Notes under the pieces: generated by a model
The model's input: the letters and a program-made list of their open reading frames with translations, nothing else
The model's database searches: none
Told to the model about the DNA's origin: nothing
NCBI GenBank assembly: GCA_949316495.1
Contig: OX439000.1
Location: 9,240,501 to 9,304,500, forward strand
DNA length: 64,000 nucleotides
Origin: Amphiduros pacificus
Lineage: Eukaryota > Annelida > Polychaeta > Phyllodocida > Hesionidae
Direction of reading: 5' to 3'
Translations under genes and position numbers: made by a program
Part shown: positions 33,441 through 44,648 of the stretch, piece by piece
Layout: every line of letters starts with the position of its first letter
Numbering within the stretch: the first letter of the stretch is position 1

Positions 33441-36060
33441 AAATAAATGTTATCACAAGGTACACATGCATCTATTTGGAACACTTTGTTTTCTCTGGTT
33501 TCACAAGAAAGACACGTTGGGTTGCCTCATGCAACCATGATTATCTTGCTCTTATGATCAAGATAGTTCCAATGCAAGATGAATCATCTTTCTACTCCAA
33601 ATTACGCAAAGCTGTATCGGTTTACATTTCAGTGCCTCGACTTCCAAATATGATCAATTAACAACTGTTTAAAACAAGTATTTTTTATTTCTCTCCATTT
33701 TTGCCACGTCGAATATGTTTGTCAATTTTTCCACTGTATTTTCAATGTATTATTGAAAGAATTGTGCATCCCAGTGTTTCAGCTGTTCATGAACATATAT
33801 TGACAATCAATGCTTTAATCACTGCTGAGCCTCACACTAACTGTGAAACATTCATGAATCGATGATAAGAAGGCCTCAAAGAAACTCAGTGTCTGCTAAT
33901 TGTAGACAAAGGATATGAGTGTCATTTCTTAGATCTACAAAATTATGACAATTGACAAATATTGAAATCAAAAAGATAACATAAGGCAATAATAAAACAT
34001 TGAGAAAATGGATTCAAAAGGGATTGGCTTTTAGTAAGCATGTTTCATTTGAATAATGGTAATCAGGAATGACTATTAAAGATATTTCCGTTTCGACAAC
34101 ACTGTCATTTTGGAAACAAGTGACATTGACAAGTTATTTATGCCTTATCATTTTATTACTTTCTTCAAGTAAGTGCAGGAATTGTAAAGATACAGGAAGT
34201 GTGAGAAATCATCAGCTATATTGTCATGACCGATGTGTGACACTTCATAGACATATGAGGGCTAAAGGCAACATACAAATGTGTATTTCATATCATTGTC
34301 AGTTTACTTGTAATGATAGTAATGATGATCTGGACAGCACATATTCAAATCATAGAAATTGCATAGTCTCAGCTTAAAGAATGAGCTTTAAAAATAGCCA
34401 ATAAAGATCTGAATGATGGAAAAAAGAGAAAACAAGGTCGGTTTTGGCACTGGACATTGAGGTTGATATCTGAAACTAATATATCTCACATATCTAGTCT
34501 CATGTAACAAGTATGTATCAACATGTTTATATTTTAACAAATGTATATTTTATTATTATTAGATATTCATAACTATAGGGTTCACATTTCCGGATTGAAG
34601 CGTGATGTGACATTTAGTATTTCATATTAAAATAAAGTCTGCGTGTATTATCAAAAGTACTTAAGCAGATTACAAGATACTTGTTTTATCACAGTGTAGA
34701 AATATGAAATTATCTCATTTCATACAGAAAGTTTATATTTGGTTAGAGTAAGTGGTATGTAACTTTATTGTTTAGCAATTAAGTTTGTTGAATGTCGACT
34801 TCAGGTTGAGATAGATCAAGTACTTCATCGGAACATAATATGTAATTACATACAATTTTAAAGTTTGCGGAATATATATATATATAATGTATGTATGTGT
34901 GTGTAAAACCAAATGGTTGTGGTTCTTTGTATTGGGAGTAATGATGTTAGCAGTGTGACACATCATACCTGATACTGCAACCTGACCACGGAAGCCCGAC
35001 CGAGATAGCAAACTGATCTCTGGCGTGGCGCATCCTCGGCCTACGCTGGGGCATGGTGATGCTATAATTATATGGCCGCTAATTTGTCCATTACCTGGCC
35101 GCGGTCAGTGGCTTCAGGGTGTTGTCACTCTGCCAACTGATGCTACTACTACTGTGGGGGCCACCAACATTGAATGGCAGATTTGTATACAATTAGTTTC
35201 ACATACTACAGTTAGGGTGTTACGGGATGCGCAACTTCCCCAGGAGGGCCTGTTTTATGCTGGAGACAGGGTTTTATTGTATCACTAAGTCGGCTATTTT
35301 GATGGATCGCTGATGAGTCTGTGAGATTGACAAGTTGTCCCAAGGTCCTGTCGTGTGCCACCGAGCTGTTGAGGTCATTGTTTACATCTGTTGTGTCTAT
35401 ATGGTGCTCTGTATTCGTGCCTGATCGGCTGTACCAAGGTCCTGCAGATGCCGGGAGGGTAGCCGATGGGATAGCCGTGCATCTACGTCACCGAGACTAT
35501 GACCTGGGATCTGGGATCCGCCTGAGTCATGTGCAGAAACCTGATACCTTAACCCGGTCGTATTCATCCAGTGCTGCCACACTTGTTGCTCCCCTAGTCC
35601 TCATATATTGTCTTCTGTACACATATAATTGTCATGACGCATATCTGTTATGTTTCAGCGAGTTCAGTAATGTCTTGCTCATTTCTATTCTTGTTAAATC
35701 ATTTTGTAATTACATATTGCCTGCATCTGCGTATTTTTACTGTGAAAATGGGATCTTTTTCTGCCATAGGATCAGGTCTCCGAGGATTGATTTAATTGCC
35801 ATAAAATAACATGTCCATTTAGATTTTCCTATGGCATTCCCCTTGGGAGGGCATAAAAGCACAAGGCCATTAAGGCGGATGGAACCAGGAGGCAGTAACT
35901 TTAGACTAAGACTAAATGTCACAAGGTCTCTGTCCAGATTATTCCGGTGACAACAGAAAATGGTGTCAAACTACGTAATCACTCAATATCTGGGATCAGC
36001 TGCAAAATGTGAAGTGTGCTGATTGCGGCCAAGTGGAGCGTGTGTCAAACTGGCTGCTCT
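33441..36060. other. Region upstream of SoxF
   Basis: No gene is recognised. The stretch 34970-35580 is notably more GC-rich than its surroundings and contains open frames (35025-35288) without a domain signature. It could be an unrecognised leader exon, a regulatory island or old transposon DNA. Confidence 0.3.
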
Positions 36061-36061
36061 G

Positions 36062-36133
36062 ATTGGATGGTGACAGGTCACATGTCCAATGGGATCATCA
36101 CTGATTGGCTGCAGTGAAAGATCATGTATTTAT
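36062..36133 (+). promoter_or_regulatory. Putative SoxF core promoter (three CCAAT boxes, TATA-like box)
   Basis: ATTGG (inverted CCAAT) lies at 36062-36066, CCAAT at 36086-36090 and ATTGG at 36104-36108. A TATTTAT box follows at 36127-36133. The order and spacing are those of an NF-Y plus TATA promoter. Transcription would start near 36155-36165, leaving a leader of about 360 nt before ATG 36521. Confidence 0.5.
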
Positions 36134-36520
36134 GGTAGTGTGTGGTTACCGTCCACCCAGTTGACAGTCAAGTGGTCCGTGTAAATGATCTGGTAGTAGA
36201 AATCAGTTCACATCGCAAGTGAGTGATCAGTGGTGAGCAGTACTTGAAAGCAGGCGCGTCGCAGACACACACTTTGTCATCTCTGTCATAGGCTGCCCAG
36301 TCAGCCTCCCACCGCTCACTGTCATATCGTGGTCGTGTAACACAACCAAGTAGGAGCACCCGCTTATACAGTAGCCAGTCTACAACAAGCACTCTGTGTG
36401 TGAAGGCACGCAGATTTAGGACATTATCTGTTCATATAGCTAGTGGATACAGTCAAACTGGATACCTACGGGCAGCCTGGACTCAAACACGGAGTGGTCG
36501 ACCTGCCTCCCTATGCAGGT

Positions 36521-36842
36521 ATGCAGCTGGCGATGGCGGTCGAGCCACAACACCACATGTCCCCTATGAGCATGTATGGAGGGCCACCCCAGCACCCTCC
36601 TCCTCCTCCACCGCCTCCTCACCATCATCACCACCCTCCTCCGCCCATGTCACACGACTACAAGTGGATGGATAGGCCGTGTCCCACCCGGCCTGGCCCC
36701 GCGGACTCCGCCAGAGGGAGACGGGCAGAACCCCGCATCAGGAGACCCATGAATGCCTTCATGGTATGGGCCAAAGTGGAGAGGAAAAAACTTGCAGATG
36801 AAAACCCTGATGTTCACAATGCTGATCTCTCTAAAATGCTTG
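36521..36842 (+). CDS. SoxF: SoxF coding exon 1
   Basis: The first in-frame ATG is 36521. It encodes [20 protein letters not shown], poly-Pro and poly-His tracts and the first half of the HMG box to KMLG. The donor GT is at 36843-36844. Frame-open sequence 36443-36520 ([10 protein letters not shown] and onward) looks protein-like and may belong to an upstream-spliced longer form. Confidence 0.88.
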
Positions 36843-39476
36843 GTAAGTCCTCTTTTTACAGCACATGTTTTATTAAAGTCAAAGTTCACGAATCCTACCT
36901 ATTGACTGTCCCAGATTAGCATATATCAGTAGAGTTGACTCTAAAACTTAACACCAATGACCTCAAACTAGTTATCTCCAAGCCGTATATCATTGAAACA
37001 CTCCCAAGCGTCATGACGTTGCACGTTTCGCAATCGTGTCACTGAAACCACCCAAAGCCCTTAAGCCCGAGACGCGCGGATCTTTACTGACCTGAATACC
37101 GTAACATGTATATATACATACAAAGATCCAGCATAATTTCTCTCTGTCTTCCCATCATACATGTTACAATAAAAGCGGGATGATTAATACATGTATATAT
37201 ACCAATGTATAGACATATTGGGATTTTGGCCAAGCAAAGATTTATAAGAGACAAGTGTTGTGAAGTGCTGTTACCACCCTGTTCTGAACCTTTACTCGCC
37301 GTGCCCGGCTTCACTTTCCTCGTACTAACAAGTGGTTTTGATTTCTGCCCAGTGACAAAACGGAAACTTGATCTGTCTTGGCACAGAGCTCATGTAGGTG
37401 CCCTGGTTTTTTTTCTGCTCAAGAATATGCCAGTATTAGATTTATTTTGATCCAGGAACGAAATTAATTAATGTAGCATTCTAAATTAAAACGCCTTGTT
37501 GTACCTGTGCAATATTCCAATACGACTCTGGCAGAAATATAACGTCAGAGGATAGAATTACATAGTGGATAGAAAAGAAAATAGGTATTTGAAATATAAA
37601 AAACTTTTTCACATATTCATTGCGCACATAAAGAATTGGTTTCAAACTTAAATGAAAGTCAGCAGAGAAAACATTGGTCGTGGGTAGAGGCAAATTAGGT
37701 ACAGTAAATGCAAATTGATTTAAAGTGTGTAAATTAAACACTTATGGGGAAATTTGTAAGTGTAATTGGTTGATAAGTGATTCAAGCATTGTTACTAGTT
37801 ACGTTAAACCCTGGCCCACCCAAGATTAGTACTTTGTAACTGTAATAAATTACCTCTTGATTACAACCCAGTACACGTGTCCCAACACACTTGTAGTATA
37901 ACTGATACAAAAAAATATTTTGCGTGGAATATATTGGACTAATTTATCTTTTAGATTGCTAATATTTGCTTTGAATGTGACTTAACACAAAGAAATATAG
38001 AAAACATTAAACATTAATTAGGGTATACGTTACACTGTATGATATTTCAATCCGCATACTACATATTCTGGCCAGAAAAGGTGATACTGATGTGCTTATT
38101 TTGCATTTACAGGGAAGAAATGGCGCAATCTAAGCATTCCCGAGAAAAGGCCCTTTGTGGAGGAAGCAGAGAGACTGAGGGTGTTACACATGCAGGAACA
38201 CCCGGACTACAAGTACAGGCCCCGCCGCCGAAAACACCCCAAAAGATCCACCAAGAGAAGTGCAAACATTAACTCAGACAGCTGTGGGTCTGGGAGATCA
38301 TCCCCGACAGGCGAGGGAGACTCCGGGTCAGAACATACTGACATTGGCTTGCTGAGCCCAGGGCTAAGTCCTCATCACATTCCACTCAATAGCAGTGTTA
38401 TGGACACGCCCGAGTCGTCGCCACGCAACAGCCCCAATCCCGACGGCACGACGGGCCCCAGTGCCGAGCAGACCCACCTGTCCGGGGGAGGCATTCCAAC
38501 ACCTGAAATGTCACCCATGGACTCCCGAGACAACTCCGTTTTCAAGTTCCCACCACGAGGTGGCCGAGGAGATAGTGCCTTACCAAGTAGGTCACATGTC
38601 TCTCACTTGCTGAGAAAGTTCCAATGCCATAGAGAAGCACGCTATTATCCCAACTACTACAAGCAGATGCAACAGCAGCAACAGCAGCAGCAACAGCAGC
38701 AACAGCAACAGCAGTCCATGTCCGCGGCAGGGGGCGCCTGCGACCAGTCCCTCACTCTGAGGGCATTGGTCAGTGGGCACCATCCAATGAGAAGCTTCTC
38801 ACAGCCTGCCTACATGTCCTCTGAGCAGACTGGCCATTCAGACTCGCCCCTAGCAAGTCCCCTGCCGCCTCACACGCAGTCCGTGTCCGCCCCAGCTTCA
38901 CCTAGCTATGACGGGGGAGAGAAACCGGCTCAACACCCTAGACAAGGCAGGTCCTACCCTCAGGCCGCCGACGAACTCATTCTGGAACATTTCTATGAAG
39001 CAGACAAATTGGCTGAGGTGGATAGAAGCGAGTTTGATCAGTATCTGGATGGTCCCGCAATGGAGAGGAGGCTGCTTAGTCAAATGACACACCTTGAGGT
39101 GCCCCCACAGTCGCTGTCGGAGCCCTCGTCCCCGGCATCCCGCCCCCACAGCCGGCAGCCCTCAGAGCTCACCAGCATATACCACGAGTCGTGCTCGGTA
39201 CTGCACAACTCCGGTGCTCCGGTGTGTGTCAAGACAGAGGTGGAGGATGGCATGAAATGCTGCCAAGCTAACCTCGTGAACAACAATCAGCCACAGTATC
39301 AAGAAAACTACACGCTGAACCAACAGCCAACCATCAAAGTAGAAAACACTAATTCTGAGTACATTTATGAAGCTGTTGAAAATTATCACTTTGATGAAGA
39401 GCCAGGCTATGGTTATACGGACACCAACTCCGGACTGATCTCAGCCCTGACCGGCGCCCAGAGCTTATACTTATAA
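36521..39476 (+). CDS. SoxF: SoxF transcription factor (Sox7/17/18 group), 561 aa, 2 coding exons
   Basis: The exons are 36521-36842 and 38113-39476, with donor gtaagt and acceptor atttacag in phase 1 within the HMG box. The DNA-binding HMG box (about residues 72-152) starts [20 protein letters not shown] and ends [16 protein letters not shown]. Before it lie Pro8 and His5 runs. After it come a Ser/Pro-rich region, a glutamine tract (about 294-309) and DRSEFDQYL (about 412-420), the SoxF beta-catenin-binding motif. Two PsiKxE sumoylation consensuses, VKTE and IKVE, lie near 481 and 516. Vertebrate SoxF genes also have an intron in the HMG box. Known SoxF roles are endoderm, vascular or haemocyte-type and Wnt-modulated transcription in the nucleus. 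The start is uncertain: the frame is open for 26 more codons upstream but has no ATG. Confidence 0.92.
36843..38112 (+). other. SoxF HMG-box intron
   Basis: A 1270-nt phase-1 intron. No repeat or RNA gene is recognised in it. Confidence 0.85.
38113..39476 (+). CDS. SoxF: SoxF coding exon 2
   Basis: It begins GG AAG AAA TGG after the AG at 38111-38112, restoring [20 protein letters not shown] of the HMG box. It continues to the stop codon TAA at 39474-39476 with the terminal residues QSLYL. The CAG/CAA tract is at about 38668-38714. Confidence 0.92.
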
Positions 39477-40965
39477 AGCAAATAACAGCAAAAACAATTA
39501 TGTTTATAATGGTTTGATATTATATCCTTCACACGGGACATGCCATGTGAGTGATATACATTGAATGATATATGACTTTTTTGCGCATGGTGGCAAGGCA
39601 GCCCGATAGTGGACTGAACTATGTTATATGGGAGTCAAAGTCCAGACTCAAAGCCCAACACAGACCGAGCTCATATTGACACTGAAAATATTGATTCATC
39701 AGGAACCCCCTCCAAATGTTCTCTTAACACTTTCTCAAATAAAGTGCATGTGTAATATACTTAGATATGAGAGTAATATTTGATATATAACTCTTGAGCT
39801 CAAATTAAGTAAATGAGTTGGATACTTCGAGAAAATCGTACCTGGTTCTTGAGCGGCTAATGTTACATCTGGCCAACTGTTTTGAGAACAGCCATGACCT
39901 TGTTCGTATGTGAGGAGGTTTTGGGGGTTGAAACCTTCCAACACATGCGTTTTTCAACACTTTCTCTTTATTTGAGTTACAGATATTAGTTTTTGTGTAA
40001 AATTGTGCTTAAATGTCATGCTGCTGACCCCGAGGCCAAAGTACTTTGTTTCTCATATTGGTGCTTAACTCGTTTGTTTTATTTTCCTTGCTTTTTTTCT
40101 TATTTATTTTATTTAAAGAGCATCTCTCAATTTTATTCACTTACATGTTATTTCTCAACGGCCTGGAAAAAATTACTTAATAACTTGGGGTTAAACTTAA
40201 CAAGTAACAATATCATAATATATCGCACATTATATTAGATAATTATTATAATATTACTTAAAATGTCCACATTTTCTTATTTATTAGGTGCACATTTTGT
40301 GAGGTGCCGCATTATTTATCAGTTATTTATTCATCCTATTTTAGAACACCCAGTCAGAACTGGGACACAAGTTTAAATGACAAAATATGTGTCTGTGTTT
40401 AATATCCGTGTTCCAATATGATAATAATAACATGAGAATGGACCAAGTTATTTATTTTTAAGCGGGAATTCTGGAAGAATCTTGGTGAAGAATGATCTAT
40501 TTGGGGCCAGCATCGCAATGAAATGAATGCCGCGACTAGTCAGAATATCTCAAATTTTGTCAGGAAATTGACTTGAAATGAACCAGCATTATGATACAGA
40601 CTGACCATATCTCATATCCCTGGAGGGTTATTAAGGGACCACATATATGTACCTATTTTATTACTGTCATGTACAATTATAAATTGCCACCGGCGATAAC
40701 GCGTGTGGTATGATATATGCTAAATTTGAGTATAAATTCATAATATTTTTATATAAAATGTGTCAGAGTATATTTGTTCAGAATAAGAATTCCTGGGTGC
40801 CATTAAAAGTGGCGGTTTATATGAACATGACAGTTGTGTGGGATAAATGTAATATCACAACCTCTCTATGTATATGACCATTTCTATTTTTGTGTATGAT
40901 ACCAGATTTTACTCAAATTTGAGAGATGTAAAAATGGGTTCAATAAAGTTTGTATGTGGAAATTT
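39477..40965 (+). other. SoxF 3' UTR (inferred)
   Basis: Sequence after the stop contains a proximal AATAAA at 39738-39743 and a distal AATAAA at 40942-40947. The distal one is followed by a GT-rich stretch, gtttgtatgtgg, making it the better cleavage signal. Two alternative 3' ends are possible. Confidence 0.45.
40942..40947 (+). terminator. Distal polyA signal of SoxF
   Basis: AATAAA with a downstream GU-rich element, in the sense orientation about 1.47 kb after the stop codon. Confidence 0.5.
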
Positions 40966-42329
40966 GTGATTGAGTTTATTTGTTAGCAGACTTCGGTAAT
41001 GGCACGCGCTTTGACAGTTGCCCAGGGGAGACAGTGAACATGGTGCGATGTTGCCGGCGTGGCAGAGACATGCTCCCGTGGCCCTAGCATTATCATGTCA
41101 TTTATATTAAACGTACCCCCGGGTAGTTTTATCACTGTGCCACTCCAAGGTCTGTTGTGTGTCCCTGATAAAGTCCACAGACACAGACTTCTTTCTACAC
41201 TAAGTTTAAGTGATTCTATTAATCTGCATCTGAAATCTGCTCTTTAACTTTTCAAAAAAGCAATACAGATTTAAACTATCTCTCCTCATTCGATACAAAA
41301 TATAATCATACAAAACGCACTTCTTAATAATAAAAAACAATTCCTGATGGAATCTCGAGTAAATATTGTGATGACAACTTTCATAGATTATTCCCCGGTC
41401 TCCCCCAACAGAATGACATCGATACGAGGTATTGAGATCTTGTAACATTACACTCTCCCCATGGACTCATCATGCACATTTATGATACTGCATGTGTATG
41501 GGAAATTATATGTGAAACCTTGAGTATCAAATGAAGTGGTCACCTATCTGTTTTATTTCGATATAAAGATAATATATAAAAATACATAACCGGTTTGACA
41601 AATATCTTGGTATCAAGAGTTTGGGAGCACATGGACGGTCACACGCCCCCGAGAGACCAGCCACGATATGCCATACCTTAAAACCTAAAAATAATAACAC
41701 CCACCCACACATCTATATATAGAATATAAAATTTTAAATAGGGTAATGCAATTACCCTATTTAAATATAATAACCCTATTTATATATATAGTTTATGTAT
41801 ACATACAGTAATAATAATAATTATAATAATAATAATAATAGGAGAGGGCGAACTGACGTCACCTCTGGTTAGCAACACAGTGACCACCTTGGATACGTTG
41901 AAAACAAAGCAGTGTACACATACACCAGCGTATGAAATCTTTAAAACTTTAATTAACATTTTATTATATTGTTTTTAATTACGGCAGTTATTTTCCGAGC
42001 CAAAACGTAGTAAAATCTACAAGATACATATATAACTCTCTTCTTTTTGTTCTCGCGATTCCAGACATATATAAATCATTTCTGTAAGTGTATTATTGGC
42101 CGAGATATCAATATGAAATCTTCAACACTATGCATCACCATAAATGAAAGACATAGGCATATACAAAAATATAAAATTTAGCAAAAAATAAAAGTAAAAG
42201 AGAGCTTATTTGTTTATTTTCTATTTGTAGTGTAGTTAAGTTTTAACCGAGAATCATATATGTGAAATATTTGCTTATGCCAAAAATATCATACGTATGG
42301 GAAATATATTGTATTTATTCTTGAAAACA
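40966..42329. other. Intergenic, with a compact hairpin
   Basis: No gene is seen. A perfect 15-bp hairpin with a 3-nt loop lies at 41733-41765 (arm tttaaatagggtaat). Short (TAA)n runs follow at about 41808-41839. Confidence 0.45.
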
Positions 42330-42720
42330 TATCTTACTTATGGGGAAAATATCTTCCTTATGGGGAAAATATCTTATTTATGGGGAAAAGATCTTACTTA
42401 TGGATAAAATATCTTATGCTTGTGAAAGATATCTTATGCTTGTGAAAGCATTTCTTTCAAAAAGGGGAAGACATGACTCAAAGGCTGCATGGAATCCCCC
42501 TTAAAGGCCAACTTGTGGAAAAATTACCTTTGATCACAGGTTTGTCCTTACATCACAAGGACTTTGAATGACAATACTGTTTAATGCTGATGATTGGTAT
42601 CAGTGAAATTTACTATGTGACCTTATTTGTTGAAATTTTGGGTTTTTCACACCACTGAATGGGAAGACATCAAAGGCTGCATGGAATCCGCCTAAAGGCT
42701 GGGCTGTATGAAAATGAACT
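42330..42720 (-). repeat. Dispersed repeat core with minisatellite, inverted copy
   Basis: Reverse complement of the family at 2160-2540. Landmarks are gggtttttcacaccactgaa and aaaggctgcatggaatcc, the latter occurring twice. A short array of cttatggggaaaatat units at 42345-42440 matches the minisatellite side of the other copy. Confidence 0.65.
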
Positions 42721-43030
42721 GTATTTTGTTTTTTTATAAAAAATAATAACTTTATACAGAAAACAAAGATGAAATCTTCAGATTGGGGTTCCATTTGAGC
42801 GGAATGCACATCAGAACATTCAGAACATCAGATTTTAAGAAATGACTTAATAGAATGACTTAATACAGAAAACAAAGGTGAAATCTTCATAATATTGGGG
42901 TTCTATTTGAGCGATATACACGTCAGAACAAATAAAACTAAATTGTTATTTGCATATGCAGAATACATGTACATAAGAATATATAAGAAAAAATAATGAT
43001 TTTAAAGATGAAATTTTCATACTGGGGTTC
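42700..43030 (-). repeat. Dispersed satellite-like repeat, locus 3 (inverted)
   Basis: Two to three units with gaaatcttcat, ggggttctatttgagcg and cagaacat, the reverse complement of the satellite at 1240-2160. It adjoins the inverted core repeat exactly as the plus-orientation copy does. Confidence 0.6.
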
Positions 43031-43110
43031 ATTTTAACTGTACTATTTAAATGGCTGACAGGGATTTGTTTTCAAGGCCAATTGGGGTTGCCAGGGTGTG
43101 AAAGCCCCGT

Positions 43111-43458
43111 ATGTGTGAAATTGCCCGTATGACTGCCCCTCCTATAAAGAAGAATGACCATATAACTGGAAAATTAATGAAGTTGCGTTGGCTGCCTGTG
43201 GAGGCCAGAATAGACTTTAAGATTACATTACTGACGTGGAGGTGCACGTGCACGTGCACGTGGATCGAACTGTTGACACCTAAATTAGGTACAAGACCTC
43301 TCAGATCACCAGTGAGCAATGAATATATTGTCCCTAGGGCAAACCTAAAAACATACGGGGATAGGGCGTTTGAGATTTGGAATGCCCTGTCCCTGGAGGT
43401 GAAAAATAGTAAAACATTAAATACCTTCAAATCTAAACTTAAAACTATATGTGACTAA
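43111..43458 (+). pseudogene. LINE ORF2 C-terminal fragment
   Basis: The frame contains NDHITGKLMKLRWLPVEARI, later RPLRSPVSNEYIVPRANLKT and YGDRAFEIWNALSLEVKNS. This is the conserved tail after the reverse transcriptase of CR1/Rex/Jockey-like LINEs (HITPVL..LHWLPV..RI.FKI ... YG.RAF....LWN.LP). The usual CLNG-type segment is replaced by a (TGCACG)n expansion encoding CTCTCT. It is 5'-truncated, ends at the natural stop codon and is dead. Confidence 0.75.
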
Positions 43459-43487
43459 TATGGAAACCGACTAATATCACAAACTTA

Positions 43488-43627
43488 TATCACACAAATT
43501 GACCTCTCTCTATCACACAGATTGACCTCTCTCTATCATACAGATTGACCTCTCTCTATCACACAGATTGACCTCTCTCTATCACACAGATTGACCTCTA
43601 TAAAACAGATTGACCTCTATCACACGT
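43488..43627. repeat. 23-bp minisatellite, about 6 copies
   Basis: Unit gacctctctctatcacacag plus att, lying between the LINE tail and SINE copy 3. It may be the expanded 3' tail of the LINE. Confidence 0.8.
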
Positions 43628-43705
43628 TATATTCTCTGTTATACAAATTCTTCATATTCATGCAGAGAAAGCCTTGTCCCAGTTGTTTTATCATACGATA
43701 CCAAG

Positions 43706-44042
43706 CGGCCACGGTCGTGGCGCAGTTGGTTAGAGCGCCAGCTTATTAGCACCAGTTCCTCTGTGGTGATCCAAAGGTTGTGGGTTCGAACCCCGGCCGT
43801 GCCGGTATTGAACTCATGATACAATTTCCCACATGAGCTGAGGCCCGTGCCTGAAGGGTTAACCCGTTGTCCTTGTTAATCTGTGACCAGGTGGGTTGTC
43901 ATGTCAAGGACCTGCGACATGACAATTGATCAGTGAGGCAGCACTATATCTGCTACAAGTAGGTCTCATCACGAAATGACTGAAATAATGTCGAAAGTGA
44001 AATAAAGCCCCAAACAAACAAACAAACAAACAAACAAAAACC
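43706..44042 (+). mobile_element. tRNA-derived SINE, copy 3
   Basis: Same family as copies 1 and 2. The A-box region is tggcgcagttgg, the B box ggttcgaaccc, and the body carries gtcaaggacctgcgacatga. It ends in a (caaa)n tail. An 8-bp duplication, ataccaag, lies at 43698-43705 and 44043-44050. Confidence 0.9.
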
Positions 44043-44532
44043 ATACCAAGCTGATCTATATTAAGTTATGATTAACGAATAATATCGGATGTTGCCTGTG
44101 GATCATCACTGTGGAATACATGATCTTAGACGAAAAGGTATATTAATTGATTTGGGATTCTAACCCTTTTCATGCAGCAATTCATAACCCTAATGTTCCT
44201 GGGATCTGATACTCAGTTCAAAATTGAAAGATTTGTCTTCATGGGGAATCACCAACATTGATTAAATGCAAGTATTTCATTCACCATTTTTTAAGAATGT
44301 GTGATTTAGCAATGGTACATTTAGCATATGAGGAAGTACACGAGTGGCCAACCCCGGTGATGGCTGATTGTCCATGCAGAATATATTTGAACCTATACCT
44401 AGAGGGGAGATGCCAGATTGGAGGGAAGAGTTTAGCCAGTTTGCTATGTGTTTATGATATTTATCTTTTATATTTATATAAAAAAATATGAAAAATATGT
44501 TTTTTTAATGCTCTGGAAACTTGGAAAGTGCA

Positions 44533-44648
44533 CTTATTCCATTCATCTTGTTCTATGCATCTTATTCCATGCATCTTGTTCTATGCATCTTATTCCATGC
44601 ATCTTATTCTATGCATCTTATTCCATGCATCTTGTTCTATGCATCTTT
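44533..44648. repeat. 14-bp minisatellite, about 8 copies
   Basis: Alternating variants ttctatgcatctta and ttccatgcatcttg, forming a 28-bp higher period. Confidence 0.8.

Noticed and set aside
36843-36919. SoxF exon 1 reading through to a stop at 36919
   Set aside because: The HMG box would be cut in half. The gtaagt donor at 36843 joins in frame to the second half of the box at 38113.
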